From an uncultured Clostridium sp. (GTDB lineage: Bacteria; Bacillota_A; Clostridia; Lachnospirales; Lachnospiraceae), in NCBI GenBank assembly GCA_947174825.1, contig CAMWKN010000079.1, forward strand, positions 1-6,869: a stretch of DNA of 6,869 nucleotides, in the 5' to 3' direction. How positions within the stretch are numbered: position 1 is the stretch's first letter; each line of letters opens with the position of its first letter. The notes beneath the pieces are model-generated. The model worked only from the letters and a program-made list of their open reading frames with translations, was not told where the DNA came from and did no database searches. Of the stretch, positions 1-5,724 are shown piece after piece. Position numbers and translations under genes: made by a program.

Positions 1-191
1 CTGGTAATCTGGTGCCACAGAAGATGGCACAGGCGGCATTGCATGATGACTATGATACTTTTGTAAAATTAAATGGAATGGAATGTTATGAGTGTGGCAG
101 CTGTACTTTTGTATGTCCGGCAAAACGTCCGTTAACCCAGACCTTCAAGCAGGCAAGGCAGTATGTGGCTGCACAGGCCCGCAAGAAGTAA
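1..191 (+). CDS. rnfC: RnfC, C-terminal end (partial)
   Basis: This is the last 62 codons of a gene that begins before the window; the first whole codon starts at position 3 and the frame ends with TAA at 189-191. The fragment holds a CYECGSCTFVCP motif, the CxxCxxCxxxCP pattern of a [4Fe-4S] ferredoxin cluster, at fragment residues 28-39, followed by a basic end (QARKK). RnfC is the peripheral cytoplasmic subunit of the RNF complex. In the family it carries FMN/NADH-binding and two ferredoxin-type cluster sites, and it passes electrons to NAD+. The motif alone would fit many ferredoxin-domain proteins; the identification rests mainly on its place directly before rnfDGEAB, the usual clostridial order. 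Confidence 0.93.
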   Translation, partial: GNLVPQKMAQAALHDDYDTFVKLNGMECYECGSCTFVCPAKRPLTQTFKQARQYVAAQARKK

Positions 192-216
192 TGTGGTTAA
201 GCATGTAGATCCTGCT

Positions 217-236
217 GACAGATCTGATGATCTGTC
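217..236 (+). promoter_or_regulatory. Perfect hairpin in the rnfC-rnfD spacer
   Basis: GACAGATC (217-224) and GATCTGTC (229-236) form a perfect 8-bp stem with the 4-nt loop TGAT, 25 nt after the rnfC stop codon. No T-tract follows (the next bases are TATGGCTCGG), so it does not look like a normal intrinsic terminator. An RNA processing or stability element that sets the ratio of RnfC to the membrane subunits is possible, but this is inference. Confidence 0.5.
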
Positions 237-296
237 TATGGCTCGGAACAGAATACTAATTTGTTTTGTTAAGACATATACAATAGTACAAGAGAG

Positions 297-315
297 GCAT
301 GCTGTCCAGGCATGC
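297..315 (+). repeat. GCATGC palindrome pair just upstream of rnfD
   Basis: GCATGC at 297-302 and again at 310-315 are each palindromic and can pair with each other around a 7-nt loop (TGTCCAG). They also form a GGCATGC direct repeat with a 13-bp period. The in-frame ATG at 299 lies inside the first arm, which argues against it as the rnfD start. A role in controlling rnfD translation is possible, but a 6-bp dyad could occur by chance. Confidence 0.35.
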
Positions 316-331
316 AGAAATGAGGTGTAAT

Positions 332-1324
332 GTGAGTAATTTATTAAACATATCATCATCTCCACATGTTAGGGATCATTCTTCAACCAGAAGTATCATG
401 TGGGATGTGGTCTTAGCGTTGGTACCAGCTTCCGTATTTGGAATTTATAATTTTGGTATCAGGGCAGCTGTTTTGATTGCGGTATGTATTGTGACCTGTC
501 TGTTGTCGGAGTACATATGGCAGAAATGTATGAAACTTCCATTGACGGTAAATGATGGAAGTGCTGTGTTGACCGGTCTGTTGTTGGCATTGAACCTGTC
601 AGCTACTTTTCCGATCTGGATGGCGATTTTAGGTAGTGTTTTTGCAATTATTATTGTAAAGCAGTTATTTGGTGGTTTGGGACAGAATTTCATGAATCCG
701 GCTCTGGGTGCCAGATGTTTCCTGATGGTATCTTTTGCAGGATCTATGACATCTTTTACCCACGATGGCATTACCGGTCCAACACCACTTGCTATTATTA
801 AAAACGGAGATAAGGCACAGTCCGTTGCAGATCTGCTGGCTGCCGGAGACGGTCAGGCACAGGAAGCAACTTCCCTGTTAAATATGTTTCTGGGAAGTAT
901 CGGTGGAACCATCGGAGAGACTTCTGCTTTGGCTTTGTTGATTGGTGCAGCTTATCTGCTGATTCTAAAGATCATTGACTGGAAGATACCGGTTTGCTAT
1001 CTGGCAACCTTTGCTATTTTCGTTCTGCTGTTTGGCGGACGGGGATTTGATGTGACTTATCTTGCCGCAGAACTGTGTGGTGGCGGTTTATTGTTAGGAG
1101 CATTCTTTATGGCAACGGATTATGTGACCAGTCCGATTACGCCAAGAGGAAAAATCGTATTCGGTATTTTATTAGGTCTGTTGACAGGAATCTTCCGTGT
1201 GTTCGGTGCATCTGCAGAGGGTGTTTCCTATGCAATTATCATCTGTAACCTGTTAGTTCCATTGATTGAGCGGGTAACCATTCCTGTTCCATTTGGAAAG
1301 GAGGGGCTAAAAGATGGCGAATAA
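332..1324 (+). CDS. rnfD: RnfD, membrane flavoprotein subunit of the RNF complex
   Basis: RnfD is an integral membrane subunit of ferredoxin:NAD+ oxidoreductase that carries covalent FMN and takes part in electron-driven ion transport. From the GTG at 332 the protein has 330 residues, the usual family length, and starts VSNLLNISSSPHVRD, close to the family's conserved N-terminus. Hydrophobic segments lie near residues 22-42, 45-63, 76-115 (two), 122-137, 197-215, 219-235, 244-263, 275-291 and 299-318. The flavinylation region reads DGITGPTPL, with the likely FMN-bearing threonine at about residue 151. GTG 332 is preferred because GAGGTG (322-327) lies just upstream. In-frame ATGs at 299 and 320 are possible, but 299 has AGAGAGG only one base away and sits in a dyad. 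The last 11 nt overlap rnfG, which suggests coupled translation. Confidence 0.95.
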   Translation: MSNLLNISSSPHVRDHSSTRSIMWDVVLALVPASVFGIYNFGIRAAVLIAVCIVTCLLSEYIWQKCMKLPLTVNDGSAVLTGLLLALNLSATFPIWMAILGSVFAIIIVKQLFGGLGQNFMNPALGARCFLMVSFAGSMTSFTHDGITGPTPLAIIKNGDKAQSVADLLAAGDGQAQEATSLLNMFLGSIGGTIGETSALALLIGAAYLLILKIIDWKIPVCYLATFAIFVLLFGGRGFDVTYLAAELCGGGLLLGAFFMATDYVTSPITPRGKIVFGILLGLLTGIFRVFGASAEGVSYAIIICNLLVPLIERVTIPVPFGKEGLKDGE

Positions 1325-1988
1325 TGAAAAGAAAGAGACTGCAGCGGTACAGGAGAAAAGTACCTTGGTACATGATACGATCTGCCTGTTTGTGATTACT
1401 CTGATTGCCGGAGTTCTGTTGGGAGCAGTATATACCATTACCAAGAAACCAATTGAGGATCAGACGGAGAAGGCAAAGCAGGAAGCATATGCAGCAGTAT
1501 ATGATGGGGCAGAATTTGTCAGTGATGATAATATAAACAAGAAATTAGAGCAGTTCAATACAGATCTGGCAGCAGGAAAAGTTAGTTCAGAGAATATGGG
1601 AAGTCTGTCAGATGTTGCAATTTCTGAGGTTCTGAAGGCACAGGTAAGCGGACAGGATGCTGGTTATGTGGTAACCTGCAGCGGAAAAGGTTATGGTGGA
1701 GCTGTGACTATGGCATTGGGAATTGATGGAGAAGGTAATATTCAGGGAATCCAGATTACCGATTGCAGCAATGAGACACCTGGTCTGGGACAGAATTCTA
1801 CCAATCAGGACTGGAATGGTCAATATGTTGGCACAAGTATTAACCAGGATCTGAATGTGGTCAAAGATGGTAGCGGCAGTGCTGATGCCGGAACCATCAA
1901 TGCCATCAGTGGTGCCACCATTACCAGTAGTGCAGTAACCAGAGCAATAGATGGAACATTTCAGTTTATTGCATCATTACAACAATAG
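1314..1988 (+). CDS. rnfG: RnfG, FMN-binding subunit of the RNF complex
   Basis: RnfG is a membrane-anchored subunit with a covalently attached FMN, taking part in electron transfer through the RNF complex on the outer face of the cytoplasmic membrane. The 224-residue protein has a charged N-terminus, one membrane anchor at about residues 21-42, and a soluble FMN-binding domain. The flavinylation motif SGATITS is at residues 199-205, with T202 the expected attachment site. The family-typical ETPGLG is at 154-159. The start follows a strong AAAGGAGGGG (1297-1306) and overlaps the end of rnfD by 11 nt; rnfE begins 10 nt after the stop. The length matches clostridial RnfG, and nothing suggests damage. 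Confidence 0.96.
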   Translation: MANNEKKETAAVQEKSTLVHDTICLFVITLIAGVLLGAVYTITKKPIEDQTEKAKQEAYAAVYDGAEFVSDDNINKKLEQFNTDLAAGKVSSENMGSLSDVAISEVLKAQVSGQDAGYVVTCSGKGYGGAVTMALGIDGEGNIQGIQITDCSNETPGLGQNSTNQDWNGQYVGTSINQDLNVVKDGSGSADAGTINAISGATITSSAVTRAIDGTFQFIASLQQ

Positions 1989-1998
1989 GAGGTAGGAT

Positions 1999-2817
1999 AT
2001 GAATACATGTGTAGAACGTTTGAAAAACGGTATTATTACCGAAAACCCAACCTTCGTGATGATGCTGGGTATGTGTCCGACTCTTGCCGTTACATCATCT
2101 GCCATTAATGGTCTGGGTATGGGTTTAACCACTACAGCGGTGCTGGTATTATCCAACGCTGTGATTTCTTTGCTTAGGAATGTGATTCCGGACAAAGTTC
2201 GTATTCCTGGATTTATCGTTATTGTAGCATCCTTTGTAACCATTATTCAGTTGTTATTACAGGCATATCTGCCATCTCTGAATAGTGCACTGGGTGTGTA
2301 TATTCCATTGATCGTAGTTAACTGTATTATTCTGGGACGTGCGGAGGCATATGCTTCCAAGAATTCCATCGTGCCATCTATCTTTGATGGTATTGGTATG
2401 GGTCTGGGCTTTACCTTTGGTCTGACCTGCATCGGTATCTGCCGTGAAATATTGGGAGCAGGAGCGATCTTTAATAAGCAGTTTATTCCAGATGATTTTC
2501 ATATTACATTCTTCGTTCTGGCACCGGGTGCTTTCCTGGTACTGGCATTCCTGACAGCAATACAGAATAAGTTGCAGATGCCTTCTGCCACCAACGTAGA
2601 AGGAGAAAGTGCTGATATCGCCTGTGGTGGTAATTGTGCCCAGTGTGTAGGCAGCAGTTGTGTAGCCAACAAGGGCATTCTGGAAGCAGAGCGTGTAGCT
2701 GCCAAGGCAGCGAAAGCACAGGCAGCAAAAGAAGCAGCAGCCAAAAAGAAAGCAATGGCTGAGAAACAGGAAAAAGATGAGAAAAAGCCGGATGCTGCAG
2801 CAGGAAAGGAGGATTGA
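1999..2817 (+). CDS. rnfE: RnfE, membrane subunit with a cysteine-bearing C-terminal tail
   Basis: RnfE and RnfA are homologous membrane subunits (NqrD/NqrE family) that in known RNF/NQR complexes share an intramembrane [2Fe-2S] cluster. The expected ligands are visible: C26 in MLGMCPTLAV and C109 in VVNCIILGRAEAY. Six membrane segments fill roughly residues 15-195. Basic residues in the N-terminus and in the 2-3 and 4-5 loops suggest N-in/C-in topology. The family core is near 200 residues, but this protein has 272. After residue 200 it carries CGGNCAQCVGSSC (C209, C213, C216, C221) and then about 45 Ala/Lys/Glu-rich residues, probably helical and cytoplasmic. The start has a clear GGAGGT upstream. 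The stop is 5 nt before rnfA. Confidence 0.95.
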   Translation: MNTCVERLKNGIITENPTFVMMLGMCPTLAVTSSAINGLGMGLTTTAVLVLSNAVISLLRNVIPDKVRIPGFIVIVASFVTIIQLLLQAYLPSLNSALGVYIPLIVVNCIILGRAEAYASKNSIVPSIFDGIGMGLGFTFGLTCIGICREILGAGAIFNKQFIPDDFHITFFVLAPGAFLVLAFLTAIQNKLQMPSATNVEGESADIACGGNCAQCVGSSCVANKGILEAERVAAKAAKAQAAKEAAAKKKAMAEKQEKDEKKPDAAAGKED

Positions 2818-2822
2818 TCTAA

Positions 2823-3398
2823 GTGGGAAATTTATTTGTCATTATTATTTCATCTATGTTAGTGAGTAATGTAGTCTTAAGTCAGTTCCTGGGGATCTGT
2901 CCATTTCTGGGGGTATCCAAACAGGTGGAGACTGCGGCTGGTATGGGCGCAGCAGTAACATTCGTTATTACGATTGCTTGTGCGATCACCTATCCGATCT
3001 ATTATTTCATTCTGGTGCCGTTAGGGCTGGATTATTTACAGACCATAGCATTTATTTTGATTATTGCGGCATTGGTGCAGTTTGTGGAAATGGCATTAAA
3101 GAAATTCCTGCCGGCACTGCATGCCTCTCTGGGTGTGTATCTGCCGTTGATTACTACCAACTGTGCTGTTTTGGGTGTGGCAATCAATAATATTTCTGAT
3201 GGATACAACTTTATTGAAAGTGTGGTTTGTGGATTCTGTACAGCAATCGGATTCTTGATTGCGATTGTGATCCTGGCAGGTATCAGAGAGCGAATTGCCA
3301 ACAATGATGTGCCACATTCTTTCAAGGGAACACCAATTGTTCTGGTTACAGCAAGTTTGATGGCAATTGCATTCTGCGGTTTCGCAGGTTTAGTATAG
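2823..3398 (+). CDS. rnfA: RnfA, membrane subunit of the RNF complex
   Basis: RnfA pairs with RnfE in the membrane to hold the shared [2Fe-2S] cluster that links the two faces of the complex. The 191-residue length is standard. The expected ligand cysteines are C26 in FLGICPFLGVS and C114 in PLITTNCAVLGVA. Six hydrophobic segments are visible. The N-terminus lacks charge, while loops 1-2, 3-4 and 5-6 (SKQ, KKFLPALH, RERIANN) are basic, which points to N-out topology, opposite to RnfE, as known for this pair. The start is a GTG at 2823, preceded by AAAGGAGG (2805-2812) with 10 nt between; this site lies inside the end of rnfE. Confidence 0.96.
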   Translation: MGNLFVIIISSMLVSNVVLSQFLGICPFLGVSKQVETAAGMGAAVTFVITIACAITYPIYYFILVPLGLDYLQTIAFILIIAALVQFVEMALKKFLPALHASLGVYLPLITTNCAVLGVAINNISDGYNFIESVVCGFCTAIGFLIAIVILAGIRERIANNDVPHSFKGTPIVLVTASLMAIAFCGFAGLV

Positions 3399-3414
3399 GA
3401 AGGGGGATGAAAAC

Positions 3415-4236
3415 ATGATACAGAGTGTTTTACTGGCATCTGGTGTGAATGGTGTGCTGGTCGCTGCAGCAGTGATTGGTATTACTGGTCTTCTGATCGC
3501 CCTTCTGTTGGGAATCGCTGCAAATGCGTTTGCAGTACCAGTAGATGAAAAAGAGATTGCTGTCCGGGAGTTTTTGCCGGGAAATAACTGTGGTGGTTGT
3601 GGTTATGCCGGCTGTGATGCACTGGCAAAAGCTATTGCTGCCGGGGAAGCTGTGGTAAATGCCTGTCCAGTGGGCGGTGCTGCAGTAGCTGAAAAAATCG
3701 GAGCTGTTATGGGCGTTGATGGCGGCGAAGCGGTTAAGATGGTGGCATTTGTTAAATGTGCCGGTACCTGCGACAAGGCTGGCGTCAAGGCAAATTACTA
3801 TGGTATCTCAGATTGTAAGAGAGCAGCAGCTATTCCAGGACGTGGCGACAAGGCATGTGCTTATGGCTGTATGGGATTCGGTTCCTGTGTGGCAGCATGT
3901 CAGTTTGATGCTATCCATGTGGAGCATGGTGTGGCAGTGGTGGATAAAGAAAAATGTGTGGCATGTGGTAAGTGTATTGAAGAGTGTCCAAATCATCTGA
4001 TTGAACTGACTCCATATGATGCCAAATATGAGGTTAGCTGTTCTAACAAGGACAAGGGACCGAAGGTTATGGCAGTTTGTGAGGTAGGTTGTATCGGATG
4101 TGGTATCTGTGAGAAACAATGTAATTTTGATGCCATTACATTGGAGAACAACATTGCACATATTGATCAGGAGAAATGTAAAGGCTGCGGTCTGTGTGCG
4201 CAGAAGTGTCCAAAGAAGATCATTAGAGAACACTAA
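3415..4236 (+). CDS. rnfB: RnfB, multi-cluster iron-sulfur subunit of the RNF complex
   Basis: RnfB is the cytoplasmic-facing iron-sulfur subunit expected to receive electrons from reduced ferredoxin. The 273-residue protein has an N-terminal anchor (about 11-39), then a cluster domain with CGGCGYAGC and a distant fourth cysteine (C59, C62, C67, C84). A middle region follows with C115, C119, C134, C148, C152, C158 and C162. Three ferredoxin-type motifs come next: C181/184/187/191 (CVACGKCIEECP), C226/229/232/236 (CIGCGICEKQC) and C255/258/261/265 (CKGCGLCAQKCP). Counting C209 and C222, there are 25 cysteines, enough for about six [4Fe-4S] clusters. It is longer than proteobacterial RnfB (about 190 residues), as is usual in Clostridia. 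AGGAAGGGGG precedes the ATG. It is the last gene of the operon. Confidence 0.96.
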   Translation: MIQSVLLASGVNGVLVAAAVIGITGLLIALLLGIAANAFAVPVDEKEIAVREFLPGNNCGGCGYAGCDALAKAIAAGEAVVNACPVGGAAVAEKIGAVMGVDGGEAVKMVAFVKCAGTCDKAGVKANYYGISDCKRAAAIPGRGDKACAYGCMGFGSCVAACQFDAIHVEHGVAVVDKEKCVACGKCIEECPNHLIELTPYDAKYEVSCSNKDKGPKVMAVCEVGCIGCGICEKQCNFDAITLENNIAHIDQEKCKGCGLCAQKCPKKIIREH

Positions 4237-4255
4237 AGAATATGATTTAAAATAC

Positions 4256-4295
4256 AAAAGAGAACTTTCTACAAATGGTGGAAAGTTCTCTTTTT
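4256..4295 (+). terminator. Intrinsic terminator of the rnf operon
   Basis: AAAAGAGAACTTTC (4256-4269) pairs perfectly over 14 bp with GAAAGTTCTCTTTT (4281-4294), and the T-run continues to 4295. Three further pairs (one G-U) can close the loop to about 5 nt. It lies 19 nt after the rnfB stop codon. A second T-rich stretch (ATTATTTTT) follows. Confidence 0.92.
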
Positions 4296-4336
4296 GGTAT
4301 ATTATTTTTACCATTTAGACTACTAATTTTACCAAG

Positions 4337-4366
4337 TTGAGAAAATTGTCTGAAATTTGTGATAAG
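4337..4366 (+). promoter_or_regulatory. Candidate promoter for the 135-residue gene
   Basis: TTGAGA (4337-4342) and GATAAG (4361-4366) are 18 bp apart, and a TG at 4358-4359 gives an extended -10 element. It lies between the rnf terminator and a gene with its own strong ribosome binding site, so independent transcription is likely. AATTTT (4325-4330) and AAAATT (4342-4347) form a weak dyad around the -35 element. This is an assignment by eye, with an imperfect -10. Confidence 0.4.
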
Positions 4367-4412
4367 TTAGACGTTACCCGCAAAAGTAAGTGAGAAGGAG
4401 GAAGAAAATAAT

Positions 4413-4820
4413 ATGCAGGAGGCAAATTATGCCTTGTATTTAGGCAAGGAGTATTTGTCGGGTAGAGGGGTAGATGGAAAAATTGTGCTGCGTTCCAGTA
4501 GTATGGAGGACGTGGATCTGGGATTTGAGAAATGCAAACCATTTTATTTTAGAAATGGAAAAGAGAAAATCGTATGTTTGAAGTTTGTAAATGGATCGGA
4601 TGTGGAGGCATACTATAGAAAGAGAACGAAAGCAGAGTATGATGGATCGGAATATGATGTTGTAGAGGAACGAGGGAATAAAATACGGTTAGTACCATCT
4701 CAAGGTGATAGTTGGAAATGGGAGAAAATGGGAGTGGGATACCCATTAGAGATCAGTATGTCAAAATGGATTAATAAGGAGGAAGTCAAAATTACGGTAC
4801 AGATAGAAAATTTATTATGA
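4413..4820 (+). CDS. Hypothetical 135-residue soluble protein
   Basis: I do not recognise this family with confidence. The start is well supported by AAGGAGG (4395-4401) 11 nt upstream. The protein has no signal peptide and no membrane segment. It is rich in charged residues and aromatics, with alternating patterns such as KIVLRSS, EKIVCLKFV, YDVVEE and KIRLVPSQ that suggest a mostly beta fold, and a C-terminal EVKITVQIENLL strand. Cysteines are few (C41, C55) and no catalytic motif is visible. Small cytoplasmic proteins of this general look often turn up beside polymorphic toxins as immunity proteins in Firmicutes, but no toxin gene is present here, so that is only a guess. It sits alone between two terminators, downstream of and in the same direction as the rnf operon. 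Confidence 0.8.
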   Translation: MQEANYALYLGKEYLSGRGVDGKIVLRSSSMEDVDLGFEKCKPFYFRNGKEKIVCLKFVNGSDVEAYYRKRTKAEYDGSEYDVVEERGNKIRLVPSQGDSWKWEKMGVGYPLEISMSKWINKEEVKITVQIENLL

Positions 4821-4863
4821 TGGAAGAATTGGAAATAGTTGTGTAGTGGCTATTTTGATAGAG

Positions 4864-4917
4864 AAAAGGGAATCCCTCTCAGGGGATATGCTGCTTGCCT
4901 GAGAGGGATTCTTTTTT
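4864..4917. terminator. Bidirectional terminator between convergent genes
   Basis: GAATCCCTCTCAGG (4870-4883) pairs perfectly over 14 bp with CCTGAGAGGGATTC (4898-4911), with a 14-nt loop. On the + strand it is followed by TTTTTT (4912-4917); on the - strand the transcript continues into CCCTTTTCTC. It can therefore end both the 135-residue gene from the left and the SDR-AroE gene from the right, whose stop codon is at 4948-4950. Confidence 0.9.
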
Positions 4918-4947
4918 GGGTGGGAAAATGTCTGTATATATCAGCGA

Positions 4948-5724
4948 TTATTTCTGTTCAGAAGCTTTTTCCTGATACAGTTTCTGGTATACTTCATCGA
5001 TTTTGGATTCATCCAATTTGGTATCCAAAAAGAATTCAATGGCGTAGAGTGCCTGAGCAACCAGCATTTCTAAACCGTTGACACCGTTCATTCCCAATGA
5101 TTTTGCCTGCGTAATCAGCTTTGTTTCCAGTGGGTTGTATATTACATCTGCTACTGCTTCACAATGTGGAAAACGACTTAAATCCACCGGGGAGGCATCA
5201 CAGTTCGGATACATTCCCACCGGGCTGGTATTGGCAATAAACTGGGCATCTGTGTGTTTTTCAAATAGTTCGTCATAGGTAATTGCAGATTCCGTGGAAA
5301 TGACATCTACGATGATGATTTCCTTAGCGTTGCATTTCTTCAATACGGCAACCACTGCCTTTGAGGCACCGCCATCGCCCAGAACAACACATTTCTTGCC
5401 CTGTACGGAAATGTTATGCTTTTGCAGCATGTACAGAAAACCGGAGAAATCCGTGTTATGTCCATATAATTTTCCGTCTTTGTTTACGATGGTGTTGACT
5501 GCTCCGATTGCTTCAGCGTTGGCATCCATTTCATATAGATAGGGAATGACATCCTGCTTATAGGGAATGGTAACGTTGATTGCCCGAAATGCATGCTTTT
5601 CCATAAAAGGATGGAATTCCTCTTTGGTGAGCGGGCAGAGATCATACGTATAATCTGCCAGCATTTCATGAATGTCTTTTGAATAGCTGTGACCTAATTT
5701 TCCTCCAATTAATCCGTAATCCAT
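4948..5724 (-). CDS. aroE: Shikimate dehydrogenase, possible separate product from an internal start
   Basis: This is the AroE part of the composite frame read from its own ATG at 5722-5724, giving 258 residues, close to the usual AroE length (about 270), and beginning MDYGLIGGKLGHSYS exactly as the family does. An AAAGGAAG sequence (5743-5736) lies 11 nt upstream in an A-rich stretch that looks like an ordinary leader. All catalytic and substrate residues are present. The usual NADP-binding Asn-Arg-Thr after beta-2 is replaced by Asp-Val-Ile (D419 of the composite). Whether the cell makes this shorter protein, the fusion, or both cannot be decided from sequence. It is listed separately so that the AroE boundary is clear. 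Confidence 0.65.
   Translation of the reverse strand: MDYGLIGGKLGHSYSKDIHEMLADYTYDLCPLTKEEFHPFMEKHAFRAINVTIPYKQDVIPYLYEMDANAEAIGAVNTIVNKDGKLYGHNTDFSGFLYMLQKHNISVQGKKCVVLGDGGASKAVVAVLKKCNAKEIIIVDVISTESAITYDELFEKHTDAQFIANTSPVGMYPNCDASPVDLSRFPHCEAVADVIYNPLETKLITQAKSLGMNGVNGLEMLVAQALYAIEFFLDTKLDESKIDEVYQKLYQEKASEQK

Noticed and set aside
261..284. Possible internal promoter before rnfD (TTGTTT with TACAAT)
   Set aside because: The TACAAT at 279-284 is a fair -10, but the only -35-like hexamers are 7 to 12 bp away, too close for a working promoter.
445..771. A 108-codon - strand frame opposite rnfD
   Set aside because: It has no ribosome binding site or domain and lies wholly within strongly conserved rnfD coding sequence.
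2680..2815. Repetitive GCAGCCAAGGCAGC-like DNA at the end of rnfE considered as a repeat element
   Set aside because: It is explained by the Ala/Lys-rich codons of the RnfE tail; there is no regular repeat unit.
3808..4314. A 168-codon open frame on the - strand opposite rnfB
   Set aside because: It is a shadow of rnfB: the many TGT/TGC codons of rnfB give long stop-free antisense runs, the predicted protein has no recognisable domain, and it runs back through the rnf terminator.
4317..4351. Imperfect inverted repeat AGAC/AATTTT with AAAATT/GTCT around the -35 of the 135-residue gene
   Set aside because: It needs an unpaired TACT bulge and is almost all A/T, so it could easily arise by chance; mentioned only under the promoter.
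4839..5081. An 80-codon + strand frame after the 135-residue gene
   Set aside because: It crosses the bidirectional terminator and overlaps the well-supported AroE coding sequence on the other strand, and lacks a convincing ribosome binding site.
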